From CAWCDJ01 sp963794265 (GTDB lineage Bacteria > Acidobacteriota > Terriglobia > Bryobacterales > Bryobacteraceae): a stretch of DNA of 64,000 bases. Where the stretch lies: contig CAWCDJ010000004.1 of assembly GCA_963794265.1 (NCBI GenBank), positions 1,054,001 to 1,118,000 on the forward strand, given 5' to 3'. A program made the translations under genes and the position numbers. The notes under the pieces are model-generated. The model did no database searches, was not told the DNA's origin, and was given only the letters and a program-made list of their open reading frames with translations. Of this stretch, positions 9,580 through 19,171 are shown in pieces. Each line of letters begins with the position of its first letter. The stretch's first letter is position 1.

Positions 9580-9672
9580 CGGATCGCAAGAACCCGGGGA
9601 GAACAAGGCAAGATCCGCTTGCGCGAGAAGCACCGGGACGTGTAAAACTGAAGATCGGCTGTGTGGGAGGTC

Positions 9673-11196
9673 ATGTCCCGGTACGCTGGCTTTTTGCGTT
9701 GGCTCTGCCGGATAGGTGCGGCAGCAGGATGCGCTGTTCTGGTTTCGGCTTGGTCGCTCTGCGCTCAGGACGATTTGGTTCTGAAATCGCAGGCTGCGAG
9801 CCAAGCGATGGCCGCGGGCCGGTTTGCGCAGGCAGTCCAGCTCTACGTGGAGCTGGTGCGCGCCCTTCCGGACAATCCGGGCATGCTCATGAATCTCGGG
9901 CTCGCGCTGCATTCGGCGGGACGCTACCGCGAGGCGCTTCCGCAATTCGCAGCCGCCCTGAAGCTTCAGCCCGACCTGACCGCCGCCAGGTTTTTGACGG
10001 GCATGTCGTATTTGAAACTGGGAGAACCATCAGCCGCGATTGCGCCCCTGGGTGAAGCGGTTCAGGCTGAACCGGCCAATCCCATGTTCCGCCTGGAACT
10101 GGCGGATTCGTTCTTATCGACCGGCCGTTTCCGCGCGGCTGCCACACATTTCCGCAAATTAACCGAGCTCACGCCGCAGGATCCTAAGGCTTGGCACGGG
10201 CTCGGATTGAGCTATCTCGGCTTGAGCCGGCAGGCTTTCGAAGCTTTGCAGAAGCGTGAGCCCGACTCGAAGTACGTGCTGGTGATACTGGCCAACAGCC
10301 GCGCCAAAGAGCAGCAGTACCGGAGCGCGTTCTCGCTCTACCGGCGGGCCCTGGATCGGGATAGCGGCCTGCGCGGCATCCACACCGCCCTAGCGGCAAT
10401 TTACCGGGCCACCGGACACGCCGACTGGGCAGCCGTGGAAGACGAGAAGGAGCGCGGCCTCGCGGCGCCCGATTGCACCAAGGTATCCGCGGAATGCGCA
10501 TTCCGCGCGGGACGGTACGAACAAATCATCACGATGCCCGACAGCCCGGAGACGCTCTACTGGAAAAATCGGAGCTACAGTAAACTTGCCATGGCCGCCC
10601 TTGGGCAACTCGTTCGTCTGCCGCCCTCCCCGGAGATCCACGAACTGATGGCGGAAGCCCTGGATTTGCAGGGGGACCACCGGCAGGCGGCCGATGAGTT
10701 GCGGGAGGCTCTCCGCCTCGCTCCGGGAGAGCGGCGATTGGGGGAATTACTGGCCAGGACGCTCTGGCGCAGCCGGGAGTTTGACCAGGCGGAGCCCTTG
10801 TTGGAGAGCCTCCTACATGCCGACCCGAACTCGGCCGAGCTGAATTTCGAATTGGGGGACGCATTTCTTCAGCAGGAGGACGCGGAAAAAGCGATCCCAT
10901 GGCTGGAAAAAGCGATCAAGATCCGGCCGGAGTTGCTCTCGGCTCATGCCTCTCTGGCCCGGGCTTACGCACGCGCCGGACAACCCGCTGCCGCCATCCC
11001 GCACTTCAAAGCCGCGCTTTCCCTGGACCATGACGGCAGCCTCTATTTTCAGCTTGCGAGGGCATATCAGGGCACGGGCAATTCCAACCTGGCCCAGGAA
11101 GCCATGCGGCGGTTCAACGAAATCCGGTCGAAAGCCGATGTAAAGAACAGGCTTGAGCAGGAGCGTGAGATCACGGCACCACCGGGGATCCAATGA
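9673..11196 (+). CDS. Secreted TPR-repeat protein
   Basis: About 507 residues with a signal peptide (WLCRIGAAAGCAVLVSAWSLCAQ). The ATG at 9673 is preferred, though its GGGAGG lies only two bases away; an in-frame GTG at 9661 is the alternative. From about residue 35 to 490 the protein is a run of 34-residue tetratricopeptide repeats, with recurring patterns such as LMNLGLALHSAGRYREALPQ and ASLARAYARAGQPAAAIPHF. TPR arrays bind proteins. The stop overlaps the start of the CRTAC1 gene by 4 bases, a pairing often seen in acidobacteria, so the two products probably act together in the periplasm or at the cell surface. The partner and the process are not known. Confidence 0.85.
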   Translation: MSRYAGFLRWLCRIGAAAGCAVLVSAWSLCAQDDLVLKSQAASQAMAAGRFAQAVQLYVELVRALPDNPGMLMNLGLALHSAGRYREALPQFAAALKLQPDLTAARFLTGMSYLKLGEPSAAIAPLGEAVQAEPANPMFRLELADSFLSTGRFRAAATHFRKLTELTPQDPKAWHGLGLSYLGLSRQAFEALQKREPDSKYVLVILANSRAKEQQYRSAFSLYRRALDRDSGLRGIHTALAAIYRATGHADWAAVEDEKERGLAAPDCTKVSAECAFRAGRYEQIITMPDSPETLYWKNRSYSKLAMAALGQLVRLPPSPEIHELMAEALDLQGDHRQAADELREALRLAPGERRLGELLARTLWRSREFDQAEPLLESLLHADPNSAELNFELGDAFLQQEDAEKAIPWLEKAIKIRPELLSAHASLARAYARAGQPAAAIPHFKAALSLDHDGSLYFQLARAYQGTGNSNLAQEAMRRFNEIRSKADVKNRLEQEREITAPPGIQ

Positions 11197-12869
11197 GGCA
11201 GGACGGGCTCAAGGTCGCGCTCGGTTGCATGGTTCTGGCGGCGGGCCTCCTGCTGGGCGCCGGTAAGCCCGTGCTCGACCCGATCGGTTTCGAAGATATC
11301 GCGGACCAGGCCGGCGTCCATTTCAGGGCGCGCAACTCGGCAACTCCCGAAAAGCACCAGATCGAGACGATGCTTAGCGGCGTGGCCGTATTCGACTACA
11401 ACAATGACGGCAAGCCGGACATTTATTTCGTCAATGGTGCGACCATTCCGGGCCTCAAGAAGACGGATCCGTCCTATCGTAACCGGTTATATCGCAACAA
11501 CGGTGACGGCACTTTCACCGATGTCACGATGCAGGCGGGCGTCCCCGGCGACGGCTACGGAATGGGAGTGGCCGCCGGCGATTTCGATAATGACGGCAAT
11601 GTGGATCTTTTCATTGCCGGAGTGAATCGCAACATCCTGTACCACAATCGCGGAGACGGAACTTTTGAGGACGCCACGGCCAAGGCCGGGTTGGAAGGTA
11701 TCGATCCAAAGATGGGGAAGGTCTGGTCCATTGCGGCGGGCTGGTTCGATTACGACAACGACGGTTTCCTCGACCTGTTTGTCGTAAATTACGTGGTCTG
11801 GGACCCGGCGAAAGAACGCTTCTGCGGCGATCCCGCAAACAACGTGCGGTCCTACTGCCATCCCCGGTATTACCAAGGCCTTCCCAACACGCTTTACCAC
11901 AACAACGGAGACGGAACGTTCACCGACGTCTCGAAAACTTCGGGAATCGCTGACCATATAGGAAAAGGCATGGGCGTAACCTTTGCCGACTACGATCATG
12001 ATGGCAGGATGGACGTCTTCGTAGCCAACGATACGGAACCCAACTTCCTTTTCCACAATGAAGGCGGCGGGAAATTCCAGGAGGTCGGCCTCCAGGCCGG
12101 CATCGCCTACGACGACGACGGGCATGCCGTCTCTTCCATGGCGGCTGTCTTTTCCGACTATGATAACGACGGGAATGAAGACCTTTTCACGTCCGCTCTG
12201 GCGGGTGAAACCTTTCCGCTGTTCCGAAATCTAGGCAAAGGGACGTTCCGGGATGCGACGGCCAGCAGCGGGATGGCGCGCCTGACTCACCAGTGGAATG
12301 GATGGAGCAGCGGGGTCTTCGACTTTAATAACGACGGCTTCAAGGATATCTTCGTCGCCAGGGGCGACGTGCAGATCGACCCTCCGAAAACGTTGGAACC
12401 CAACTCCATCCTGCTCAACCAGGGCGATGGCACGTTCACTGATTTTTCGAAACAGGCCGGGCCGACTTTTCAGCAGGTTGGGCACCATCGGGGCGCAGCG
12501 TTCGGCGATTTCGATGGTGACGGGCGGATCGATGTAGTCGTAACGCGCCTCGACGGGCCGGCCGAACTGTTTCGTAATATCTCGCCCGTACCGGACCACT
12601 GGCTCGGCCTTCGTCTGGTGGGAAAGCGCAGCAACCGCGATGGCATCGGCGCTCGCATCCACGTCGTCGGAGCCTCCGGCCGCGAACAATACAACGAGGT
12701 TACCACTTCGGTGGGCTTCGCCTGCTCCAGCGATCGCGTGGCGCATTTCGGCTTGGGGAAGGATGCCGCCGTAAGACTCTTGGAGATCTTCTGGCCGAGC
12801 GGGACGCACCAGCAGCTCAGCCACGTCTCCGTTGACCGGGTGGTCACGGTGGAAGAACCTGCCCGCTAG
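11193..12869 (+). CDS. CRTAC1-family protein (FG-GAP/VCBS repeats and ASPIC/UnbV domain)
   Basis: 558 residues with a hydrophobic N-terminus. At least seven calcium-loop-like FG-GAP/VCBS motifs are visible: DYNNDGKPDIYF, DFDNDGNVDLFI, DYDNDGFLDLFV, DYDHDGRMDVFV, DYDNDGNEDLFT, DFNNDGFKDIFV and DFDGDGRIDVVV. These indicate an integrin-alpha-like beta-propeller. The last 100 residues match the ASPIC/UnbV domain (GLRLVGKRSNRDGIGARIHV ... FGLGKDAAVRLLEIFWPSG). The protein is probably extracellular or periplasmic and calcium-binding. Its start overlaps the TPR gene stop by 4 bases, so the two are translated together. In this phylum such pairs often lie beside TonB-dependent receptors and glycosidases, as here. 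Confidence 0.9.
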   Translation: MRQDGLKVALGCMVLAAGLLLGAGKPVLDPIGFEDIADQAGVHFRARNSATPEKHQIETMLSGVAVFDYNNDGKPDIYFVNGATIPGLKKTDPSYRNRLYRNNGDGTFTDVTMQAGVPGDGYGMGVAAGDFDNDGNVDLFIAGVNRNILYHNRGDGTFEDATAKAGLEGIDPKMGKVWSIAAGWFDYDNDGFLDLFVVNYVVWDPAKERFCGDPANNVRSYCHPRYYQGLPNTLYHNNGDGTFTDVSKTSGIADHIGKGMGVTFADYDHDGRMDVFVANDTEPNFLFHNEGGGKFQEVGLQAGIAYDDDGHAVSSMAAVFSDYDNDGNEDLFTSALAGETFPLFRNLGKGTFRDATASSGMARLTHQWNGWSSGVFDFNNDGFKDIFVARGDVQIDPPKTLEPNSILLNQGDGTFTDFSKQAGPTFQQVGHHRGAAFGDFDGDGRIDVVVTRLDGPAELFRNISPVPDHWLGLRLVGKRSNRDGIGARIHVVGASGREQYNEVTTSVGFACSSDRVAHFGLGKDAAVRLLEIFWPSGTHQQLSHVSVDRVVTVEEPAR

Positions 12870-13318
12870 CGCGAAGTGTTTGTCCTAGGGCTGGTCCCGA
12901 ACATTGTGGATCGGCTGTGTGCTTCAGCACGCTGCTGCTCCACGAAGGGCACGACTATCTCGCCCGGGCGCCGCGAACCACCTAGACCGGAGCCCGCTGA
13001 AAAGGCACGGCACACAGCGTCCGGTTGCAATCAGTGGATTCAAAGATCTTGTTCACCCCTGTCCAATTCGGATAAGAGCCCCAAAAACGGAGATTTCACG
13101 GTGATACCACCGTGATCTTCACAGTGAATTCTCTTGCCTGAATCATCCAGGATCGCTAGTATTGATCACACCTTTTCTCGTCCCGAAAAACGCTTTGGGG
13201 ATTCAAGAGGTGTCGGCTATCCGCATTCTGCGAGAACCGCCTTCCAGGCTCGCAGCAGTGGCGACCGTGTGGAACCAGGGGCAAATCTAGATGGTCCTGG
13301 CAAGCAAAGGAGATTTCG
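12870..13318. other. Intergenic region upstream of the TonB-dependent receptor
   Basis: 449 bases. It contains the second copy of the three-half-site candidate operator at 13095-13128 and a strong ribosome site (AAGGAG) before the ATG at 13319. A short coding-like trace (STLLLHEGHDYLARAPRTT, about 12918-12984) can be read but matches nothing I know. I see no RNA gene or clear terminator. Confidence 0.55.
13095..13128 (+). promoter_or_regulatory. Three-half-site candidate operator (copy 2)
   Basis: TTCACGGT, a 6-base gap, ACCGTGAT, a 4-base gap, then ACAGTGAA. Gaps and order equal those at 7118-7151, while the gap sequences themselves differ, as expected for protein-binding half-sites. It lies 190 bases before the receptor start. 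Confidence 0.6.
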
Positions 13319-16300
13319 ATGATTCGTGAAGTCGAATCCACTCACAGAGATTCCAGGGCGGGAGCGCGAACGGGCGTTGCCGTTTGCATCGCACTTCTGG
13401 CGTTTCTTGCATTTGGGAACTTGCCATGCTTTGGCCAAGTCTTCACAGCAACTCTAACGGGGGTAATGACGGATCCCAGCGGTGCCGTGGTTGCCAGCGC
13501 CAAGGTGGAGCTTGAAAGCAGCGGCACTTTCGAGAAGCGCACGACGACCAGCTCCGCCGAAGGTCGCTATTCCTTCTCGCAACTGCTTCCAGGTACGTAC
13601 ACGCTTACCGCGGAAGCAACAGGATTCAAGAAGTTTGTACAACAGGGCATTGACCTGAAAGGCAGTCAGACGGCGGAAGTCAATGTCGCCTTGCAGGTTG
13701 GCTCGGCGGTCGAGTCGGTAGAGGTGAATGCGTCGGCATCTGTCCTAAACACCCAGACCGCCGATCAGTCGACGCGTATCGAAACGAATACGCTGGCGAG
13801 CCTGCCCATCAACATGCGCACTCCGTTTGCCATCGTGTGGGCGAATGCGGGGGTTTCGGAGGCGTTTGACATCAGAAACGCCACCGGCGATCAGAACTAC
13901 GATCGCTTCGGCATGAACGGCGGGCGTACCGAAAGCACGGCCGTCCTGATCGATGGCGTATCGTCTGCGAGCGGCTCCCAGTGGAACGGCAATTATTACA
14001 GCCCTACGATGGAATCGGTCGCGGAAGTGCAGCTCATCCGAAATACCTACGACGCACAATACGGCAAGTCGGGCGGTGGCGTGTTCTCCATTATCACCAA
14101 AGGCGGCACCGCGCAGTTTCATGGCACTGCGTTTGAATTCCTTCGCAACTCGAAGATGGATGCCAACAACTTCTTCAATAACCTGAATGGAAGGCCGAAT
14201 CCGTTCTACGCCAGGAACCAGTTCGGCGGCGACTTGGGCGGCCCGATCTGGAAGTCCAAGCGCCTGTTCTTCTTTGGCAGCTATGAAGGCCTCCGGCAGG
14301 GAAGTCCGTCCTCAACCACGATGACCGTGCCGACTGCCCTCCAGCGGCAGGGCGATTTCTCGCAGACGTACAACACGAACGGCAGCCTTCAGATAATCTA
14401 CGATCCGGCAACGCTCCAGGCGGTCGGCAATGGCACCTACACCCGTACTCCGTTCCCAGGCAACATCGTCCCGCAGAACCGGTACAATACGGTAGGCGCG
14501 AACGTCCTGGCTGCCTTCCCGGCTCCCAACCTTCCGGGACAAGGGATTACGAGCATCAACAACTGGTTTGGCAGCGGCAAGGGCACCGTTACCAACGACC
14601 ATTACGACCTGCGGGCCGACTGGACGCGAACCGACAAGCACAGCATGTATTTCCGCTGGTCCCAGGCTCGTGAAGACAGCACTGGCGTAAACTACCCCGC
14701 CTTGGGCATTATGAACACCAACATGACCTACCCCAACCCGCGTGGGCACGTCGTCTTCGGCAATACCTTCCTGATAAGCCCCACGTTCGTGGTCAACGTA
14801 CTGATGGGCCACGGGTTCTGGACCGAACAGGATGTCCCAGTCACGTTCGCCTCGGCGACCAAATTGGGGATGCCGGCGTCTCAGGTTGCACAGTTCATGG
14901 CGCCGAATATCATGCCGCAGTTCACCTTCTCCAATTATTCGTCCCTCGGCTTCGGCACCAACGGACAACTGTATCACCCCGAAAGGACGGAGAGCTTGCA
15001 GGTCAACGCGACTAAAGACGTTGGCAAGCACGAGGTGAAATTCGGGTATTCGATGGAACTCGGTTACATGGATGGCCCTGGGTCGGGCGGCTGGTTGAGT
15101 GCCCCCACATTCAGTTTCAGCCAGGGGATTACGAGCGCAACACCAGGGATCTCCACTACCACCAGCGGCAATGCGCTCGCTTCGATGTTGCTGGGCCAAG
15201 GCAGCGGCGGTAGCGCGCCATACAACGACTCCGCGGCTCAGAGTTACCGGTACTACGGCCTGTATGTCCAGGACGCGTGGCGATTGAGCGACCGGCTCAC
15301 ACTGAACCTAGGCATGCGCTGGGAGCTTCAGCAGCCCGTCACCGACCGGTTCAACCGTTACACCACTTTCCTGCAGAATGCGTCGGCTCCGATTTCCGTG
15401 CCGGGCATGGCCCTTCAAGGCGCCATGCAGTTCGTCAACACCGGCGGGTTGGGGCGAGGCGCCTGGGATTACGATTGGCACGATTTCGCGCCTCGCGTGA
15501 GCTTGGCTTACAAGGTCACGAGCAAGATCGTCTTCCGGGCAGGCTACGGCATGTTCTACGTGCCCACGCTGGGCAGCGGAAACCTGAGCGGATACTCCGT
15601 TTCCACGCCTTGGATCACCACCCTCAACAGCGATGGGATCACGCCTGGAAATGCCATCAGCAACCCCTTTCCGAATGGCTTTCTTTCTGTAGTCGGCAAG
15701 TCCCAAGGGGCGGCCACGGCCCTGTTCCAAAGCATCGACTCCTTGCCGCGCCACCATCCGAACGGCTATACGGAGAACTACAGCGTCGATATTGGCTACC
15801 AGATTAACCCGAACACTCTGGTAGAAGTCGGTTATTCCGGCAACGGAAGCCGCAAGTTGGGGCTGGCAATGGGCATGAACCTGAATCAGCTTCCCTTGAC
15901 AGACTTGGCCATGGGAAGTTCTCTCTTGGCCTCGGTGCCCAATCCATTTCTGGGTGTGATCCCGGCAGGGGTCACGGGCGCCCTCTCGGGGAGCACGATC
16001 CAGGCCTGGCGACTGCTGGTGCGGTACCCACAATATACTGGCGTGACTTTGGACGGCAGCACACCAGGCGCGACTGCCAGTTACAACGCCCTGTTGCTGA
16101 AGTTCACCAAGCGATTCTCCGGCGGTCTGAACCTGATCGCGAACTACCAGTGGTCCAAAGCCATTGACGATTCTTCCGAAACACAGGCGTGGGAAGAAGG
16201 CGACCCCGGGTTCCGTGATATGAACAACTGGAGCCTGGAGCGATCCATCAGCGCTCACGATATACCGCAGGCCTTGGCGGTCACACTGCTCTATCAACTG

Positions 16301-16813
16301 CCGCTTGGCAGGGGCAAAGCGATCGGTGGCCAGATGAATGCAGTAGCTAACGCCGTAGTCGGGGGCTGGGAAGTGTCCGGCCTGATCCGCGAGCAAAGTG
16401 GTATCCCGGACCGGATGTCTTCGGCAACCGGGAACGGCATGAACATCGCGTTTCAACCGCCAAATCTCACCGACGGCTCGCAGGTTTCCCTCAGCAATCC
16501 GACGGTTCAGAAGTGGTTTAACACGTCGTCATCGCTGTGGTCCGTGCCAGCCATGTTTACCGTGGGCACCGCGCCTCGCAGGATCACTCAACTGCGCCAG
16601 AACGGCGTTCATAACGCGGACATCGCCGTGTTGAAGTCCTTCCCGATTCGAGAACCGCTGAATCTTCAGTTCCGGGCGGAGTTCCTTAACATTACAAACA
16701 CACCTCAATTCAGCGCTCCGAACACCACCGTTGGCAGCAACGCTTTTGGAACGGTGACCGGAACCTGGAATACCCCAAGGCAGATACAGTTCAGCCTGAT
16801 GCTCAAATTCTAG
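13319..16813 (+). CDS. TonB-dependent receptor with N-terminal carboxypeptidase-regulatory-like domain (Oar-like)
   Basis: 1,164 residues. A signal peptide ends near residue 40. It is followed by a carboxypeptidase-regulatory-like beta-sandwich (about 42-125: LTGVMTDPSGAVVASAKVEL ... GRYSFSQLLPGTYTLTAEA). Next comes a plug domain (about 130-260, with GMNGGRTESTAVLIDGV and YDAQYGKSGGGVFSIITKGG) and a long outer-membrane barrel ending in phenylalanine (FSLMLKF), the usual barrel end signal. It should sit in the outer membrane and import a large substrate using TonB energy. AAGGAG lies just before the ATG. Neighbouring glycosidase-like genes suggest an oligosaccharide cargo, but no SusD homologue is adjacent, which is normal for this receptor type. 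Confidence 0.93.
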   Translation: MIREVESTHRDSRAGARTGVAVCIALLAFLAFGNLPCFGQVFTATLTGVMTDPSGAVVASAKVELESSGTFEKRTTTSSAEGRYSFSQLLPGTYTLTAEATGFKKFVQQGIDLKGSQTAEVNVALQVGSAVESVEVNASASVLNTQTADQSTRIETNTLASLPINMRTPFAIVWANAGVSEAFDIRNATGDQNYDRFGMNGGRTESTAVLIDGVSSASGSQWNGNYYSPTMESVAEVQLIRNTYDAQYGKSGGGVFSIITKGGTAQFHGTAFEFLRNSKMDANNFFNNLNGRPNPFYARNQFGGDLGGPIWKSKRLFFFGSYEGLRQGSPSSTTMTVPTALQRQGDFSQTYNTNGSLQIIYDPATLQAVGNGTYTRTPFPGNIVPQNRYNTVGANVLAAFPAPNLPGQGITSINNWFGSGKGTVTNDHYDLRADWTRTDKHSMYFRWSQAREDSTGVNYPALGIMNTNMTYPNPRGHVVFGNTFLISPTFVVNVLMGHGFWTEQDVPVTFASATKLGMPASQVAQFMAPNIMPQFTFSNYSSLGFGTNGQLYHPERTESLQVNATKDVGKHEVKFGYSMELGYMDGPGSGGWLSAPTFSFSQGITSATPGISTTTSGNALASMLLGQGSGGSAPYNDSAAQSYRYYGLYVQDAWRLSDRLTLNLGMRWELQQPVTDRFNRYTTFLQNASAPISVPGMALQGAMQFVNTGGLGRGAWDYDWHDFAPRVSLAYKVTSKIVFRAGYGMFYVPTLGSGNLSGYSVSTPWITTLNSDGITPGNAISNPFPNGFLSVVGKSQGAATALFQSIDSLPRHHPNGYTENYSVDIGYQINPNTLVEVGYSGNGSRKLGLAMGMNLNQLPLTDLAMGSSLLASVPNPFLGVIPAGVTGALSGSTIQAWRLLVRYPQYTGVTLDGSTPGATASYNALLLKFTKRFSGGLNLIANYQWSKAIDDSSETQAWEEGDPGFRDMNNWSLERSISAHDIPQALAVTLLYQLPLGRGKAIGGQMNAVANAVVGGWEVSGLIREQSGIPDRMSSATGNGMNIAFQPPNLTDGSQVSLSNPTVQKWFNTSSSLWSVPAMFTVGTAPRRITQLRQNGVHNADIAVLKSFPIREPLNLQFRAEFLNITNTPQFSAPNTTVGSNAFGTVTGTWNTPRQIQFSLMLKF

Positions 16814-16839
16814 GCTGACGCTGTAGGGATCCTAAGGCG

Positions 16840-16876
16840 GCCCCCGCGAAGACCATTTTCGGTGTCTCGCGGGGGC
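16840..16876 (+). terminator. Strong hairpin after the receptor gene
   Basis: GCCCCCGCGA at 16840-16849 pairs perfectly with TCGCGGGGGC at 16867-16876 across a 17-base loop that can pair further. It begins 27 bases after the receptor stop. No T-run follows, so it may be a transcript-stabilising or weak terminator hairpin rather than a classical intrinsic terminator. Confidence 0.55.
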
Positions 16877-16913
16877 ACGCACGTCTCAGCCCGGCCGGAA
16901 TGAAGGCGGATGC

Positions 16914-19136
16914 ATGTTGCATAGACTTTTTGGTCTTTTTCCAGGTGGCCTCTTAATAATGGCGTTGCTCGCCGGAACCGCGGGCGCCGCACAGTTCAAT
17001 GTCAAACAGTACGGAGCCGCGGGCGACGGCGTCCGGCTGGATACAGAGGCCATCAACAAGGCCATTCGCGCGTGCGCGGAAGCGGGCGGCGGAACAGTGT
17101 ACGTGCCGGCCGGTACCTATCTGACCGGGACTGTGCATTTGGACAACAATGTGACCCTGTGGCTGGATGCGGGCGCCACCATTTTGGGTAGCCCGAACCT
17201 TGCCGATTATCAGAGCACGGTCGCCGGAAACGACTGGTTTTCTTCCCTCATTCAGGCAAAAGGCGTCCGGAACGTGGCGGTGATCGGCCGCGGCGCTATC
17301 AATGGCAACAAGGTGTTCAACCCGAAAGGCGAGGAGCGGATGCGCGGCCCCCATGCGCTGCTGGTACAGAACTCCAGCGACATTATCATTCGCGACATAT
17401 CCATTCAGGATGCCAGCAACTACGCGGTGATCCTTCGCTCCTGCGAACGGGCTGATATCAGCGGCATTACGGTGAGGGGCGGGTGGGACGGCATTAACAT
17501 GGGGGATGCTAAAGACATTACCATCTCCAATAACCGGTTCTTCACCGGTGACGATTGTCTTGCCGGCTATTATTGGCAAAACGTCACCGTCACGAACTGC
17601 ATCCTGAACACGTCCTGCAACGGATTACGCATCGGGGGCCGGAACGTGATGGTGAATAACTGCCTGATTTACGGGCCGGGCGAAAACGAGCATCGCACTT
17701 CTCACCGCCACGACCTGGAAGCCGGATTCCAGCTTTGGCCCAACGAGACCGGTCCGGCCCGAAAGACGCCGTATCCGCTAACCGTAGATATACCTGATGG
17801 CCAGGCGGATAACATCAATCTTTCGAACCTGACCATGGTGAACGTCCGATCGCCCTTGTGGGTGACGTTCAGGCGGGGCGAGGGGCTCGGCCATCTCACA
17901 ATCAATAACCTCACCGCCAAGGGCGTGGGTAGAACACCGTTCTTTGTGGCCGGGACGGCGGACAATCCGATGCGATCGCTGGTCCTCAACAATGTGCGCA
18001 TCACGTTTGCCGGCGAAGGCGCGGAGGAGCAGGCGGACCGGGTGGGGCCGAGCCCGTACTCGATGCTGGAGCCGTACAGCTTCCTTTGTCGCTACATTGA
18101 GAACTTCGAGTTGCACGGCGTGCGTGTGGGCTACGCGAAAAAGGACTTGAGGCCGGCTCTGGTCGCTGAGAACGTCGCCAATTTGCAGCTTGATGGCTTT
18201 GTTGCGGAACGGGAACCGGATGGAGCGCCGCCCTACCAACTCTCCGGAGTACAGCAGGTGGTACTGGACGGCAAGCCGGCGCCACGGACGAACGCACGCA
18301 TCGCCGCCCTGAACGCAGAGAGCGCGAACGTGACGGTGGATACCCCATTCTCGGCCGCGGTGAAGGCGGAGAACACCGGGACGCAAGGCCTGGCGGAGGT
18401 CCGGCTTCAAATCGGCGACAGGTCCATAACCAAGTCGGTCTGGCTGAAGGAACGGGAGGTTGCCTCCGTCACGTTCCACAATCTCCGCTGCGGCCGGGTG
18501 GGCGAGTGCCGCCTTCGTGCCGGCGAACGTGAGCAGGTGCTCACGGCGCGGGCGAAGCCCCAGGGACACCCGGTGACCGCTCCTTACACGGCCTTCCACA
18601 ACACGAATGCCCAGTTGGTGCAGTACGAGGGCGGAGACTTTTACATCCGGGCAGGCGGCGATATGGCGCTGGTGGACCGCGCCGACCAGTACGGCGCTGT
18701 CTACCTTAAGAACGGTCTGCCGCAGAACGGGGTCGTGATCGTCAGGCTGGAGAATCCGGACTTGCGTGGACACTGGTCCGGAAGAGCCGGCATCATAGTG
18801 CGCAATGACATCTCGAAGCCGGCCCAGTCAAAAGGATATCTGGTGCTGGGCGCGTCACCCGCCAACGGATACTGCATGGAATGGGACTCAGATGGTGACG
18901 GACACATCGATAAACATACCGAGTTCGACGGGTATACTTATTGGCCGAACTGGCTGAAGCTGGAGAGAAAAGGGAATAAATTCACCGGCTTCAGCAGCAC
19001 AGACGGCAAGAACTGGAGCCTGGTCGGCGAGGCGGAAGTCCCCGGCGCCGCCGAAACGGAGGACACGGGAGTGTTCGCCCATCTCAGCAGCGCCCGGTTC
19101 TCCAATCTGACAGTGAGCCGGATCGCAGCCCAGTGA
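16914..19136 (+). CDS. Secreted GH28-like right-handed beta-helix protein, copy 1
   Basis: 740 residues with a signal peptide (about 1-26). Residues 27-90 match the N-terminal part of GH28/pectate-lyase-3 beta-helices (FNVKQYGAAGDGVRLDTEAI ... GGTVYVPAGTYLTGTVHLDN). The helix continues to about residue 450. The GH28 'DD' motif is present (TGDDCLAG, near 210), but the preceding 'NTD' is replaced by GWDGIN and the conserved 'GHG' histidine region reads SCNGLRIGG. The 'RIK' motif is not apparent. C-terminal parts are a CARDB-like sandwich (about 455-545) and a laminin-G-like domain (about 560-738, with a DSDGDGHIDK loop). The stop overlaps an in-frame GTG of the next copy, but that copy probably starts at 19172. 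It probably binds or cuts an acidic plant polysaccharide; catalysis is uncertain. Confidence 0.8.
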   Translation: MLHRLFGLFPGGLLIMALLAGTAGAAQFNVKQYGAAGDGVRLDTEAINKAIRACAEAGGGTVYVPAGTYLTGTVHLDNNVTLWLDAGATILGSPNLADYQSTVAGNDWFSSLIQAKGVRNVAVIGRGAINGNKVFNPKGEERMRGPHALLVQNSSDIIIRDISIQDASNYAVILRSCERADISGITVRGGWDGINMGDAKDITISNNRFFTGDDCLAGYYWQNVTVTNCILNTSCNGLRIGGRNVMVNNCLIYGPGENEHRTSHRHDLEAGFQLWPNETGPARKTPYPLTVDIPDGQADNINLSNLTMVNVRSPLWVTFRRGEGLGHLTINNLTAKGVGRTPFFVAGTADNPMRSLVLNNVRITFAGEGAEEQADRVGPSPYSMLEPYSFLCRYIENFELHGVRVGYAKKDLRPALVAENVANLQLDGFVAEREPDGAPPYQLSGVQQVVLDGKPAPRTNARIAALNAESANVTVDTPFSAAVKAENTGTQGLAEVRLQIGDRSITKSVWLKEREVASVTFHNLRCGRVGECRLRAGEREQVLTARAKPQGHPVTAPYTAFHNTNAQLVQYEGGDFYIRAGGDMALVDRADQYGAVYLKNGLPQNGVVIVRLENPDLRGHWSGRAGIIVRNDISKPAQSKGYLVLGASPANGYCMEWDSDGDGHIDKHTEFDGYTYWPNWLKLERKGNKFTGFSSTDGKNWSLVGEAEVPGAAETEDTGVFAHLSSARFSNLTVSRIAAQ

Positions 19137-19171
19137 GAGCAAGACTACAGCGGTGTCGGGAAGAAGGAAAA

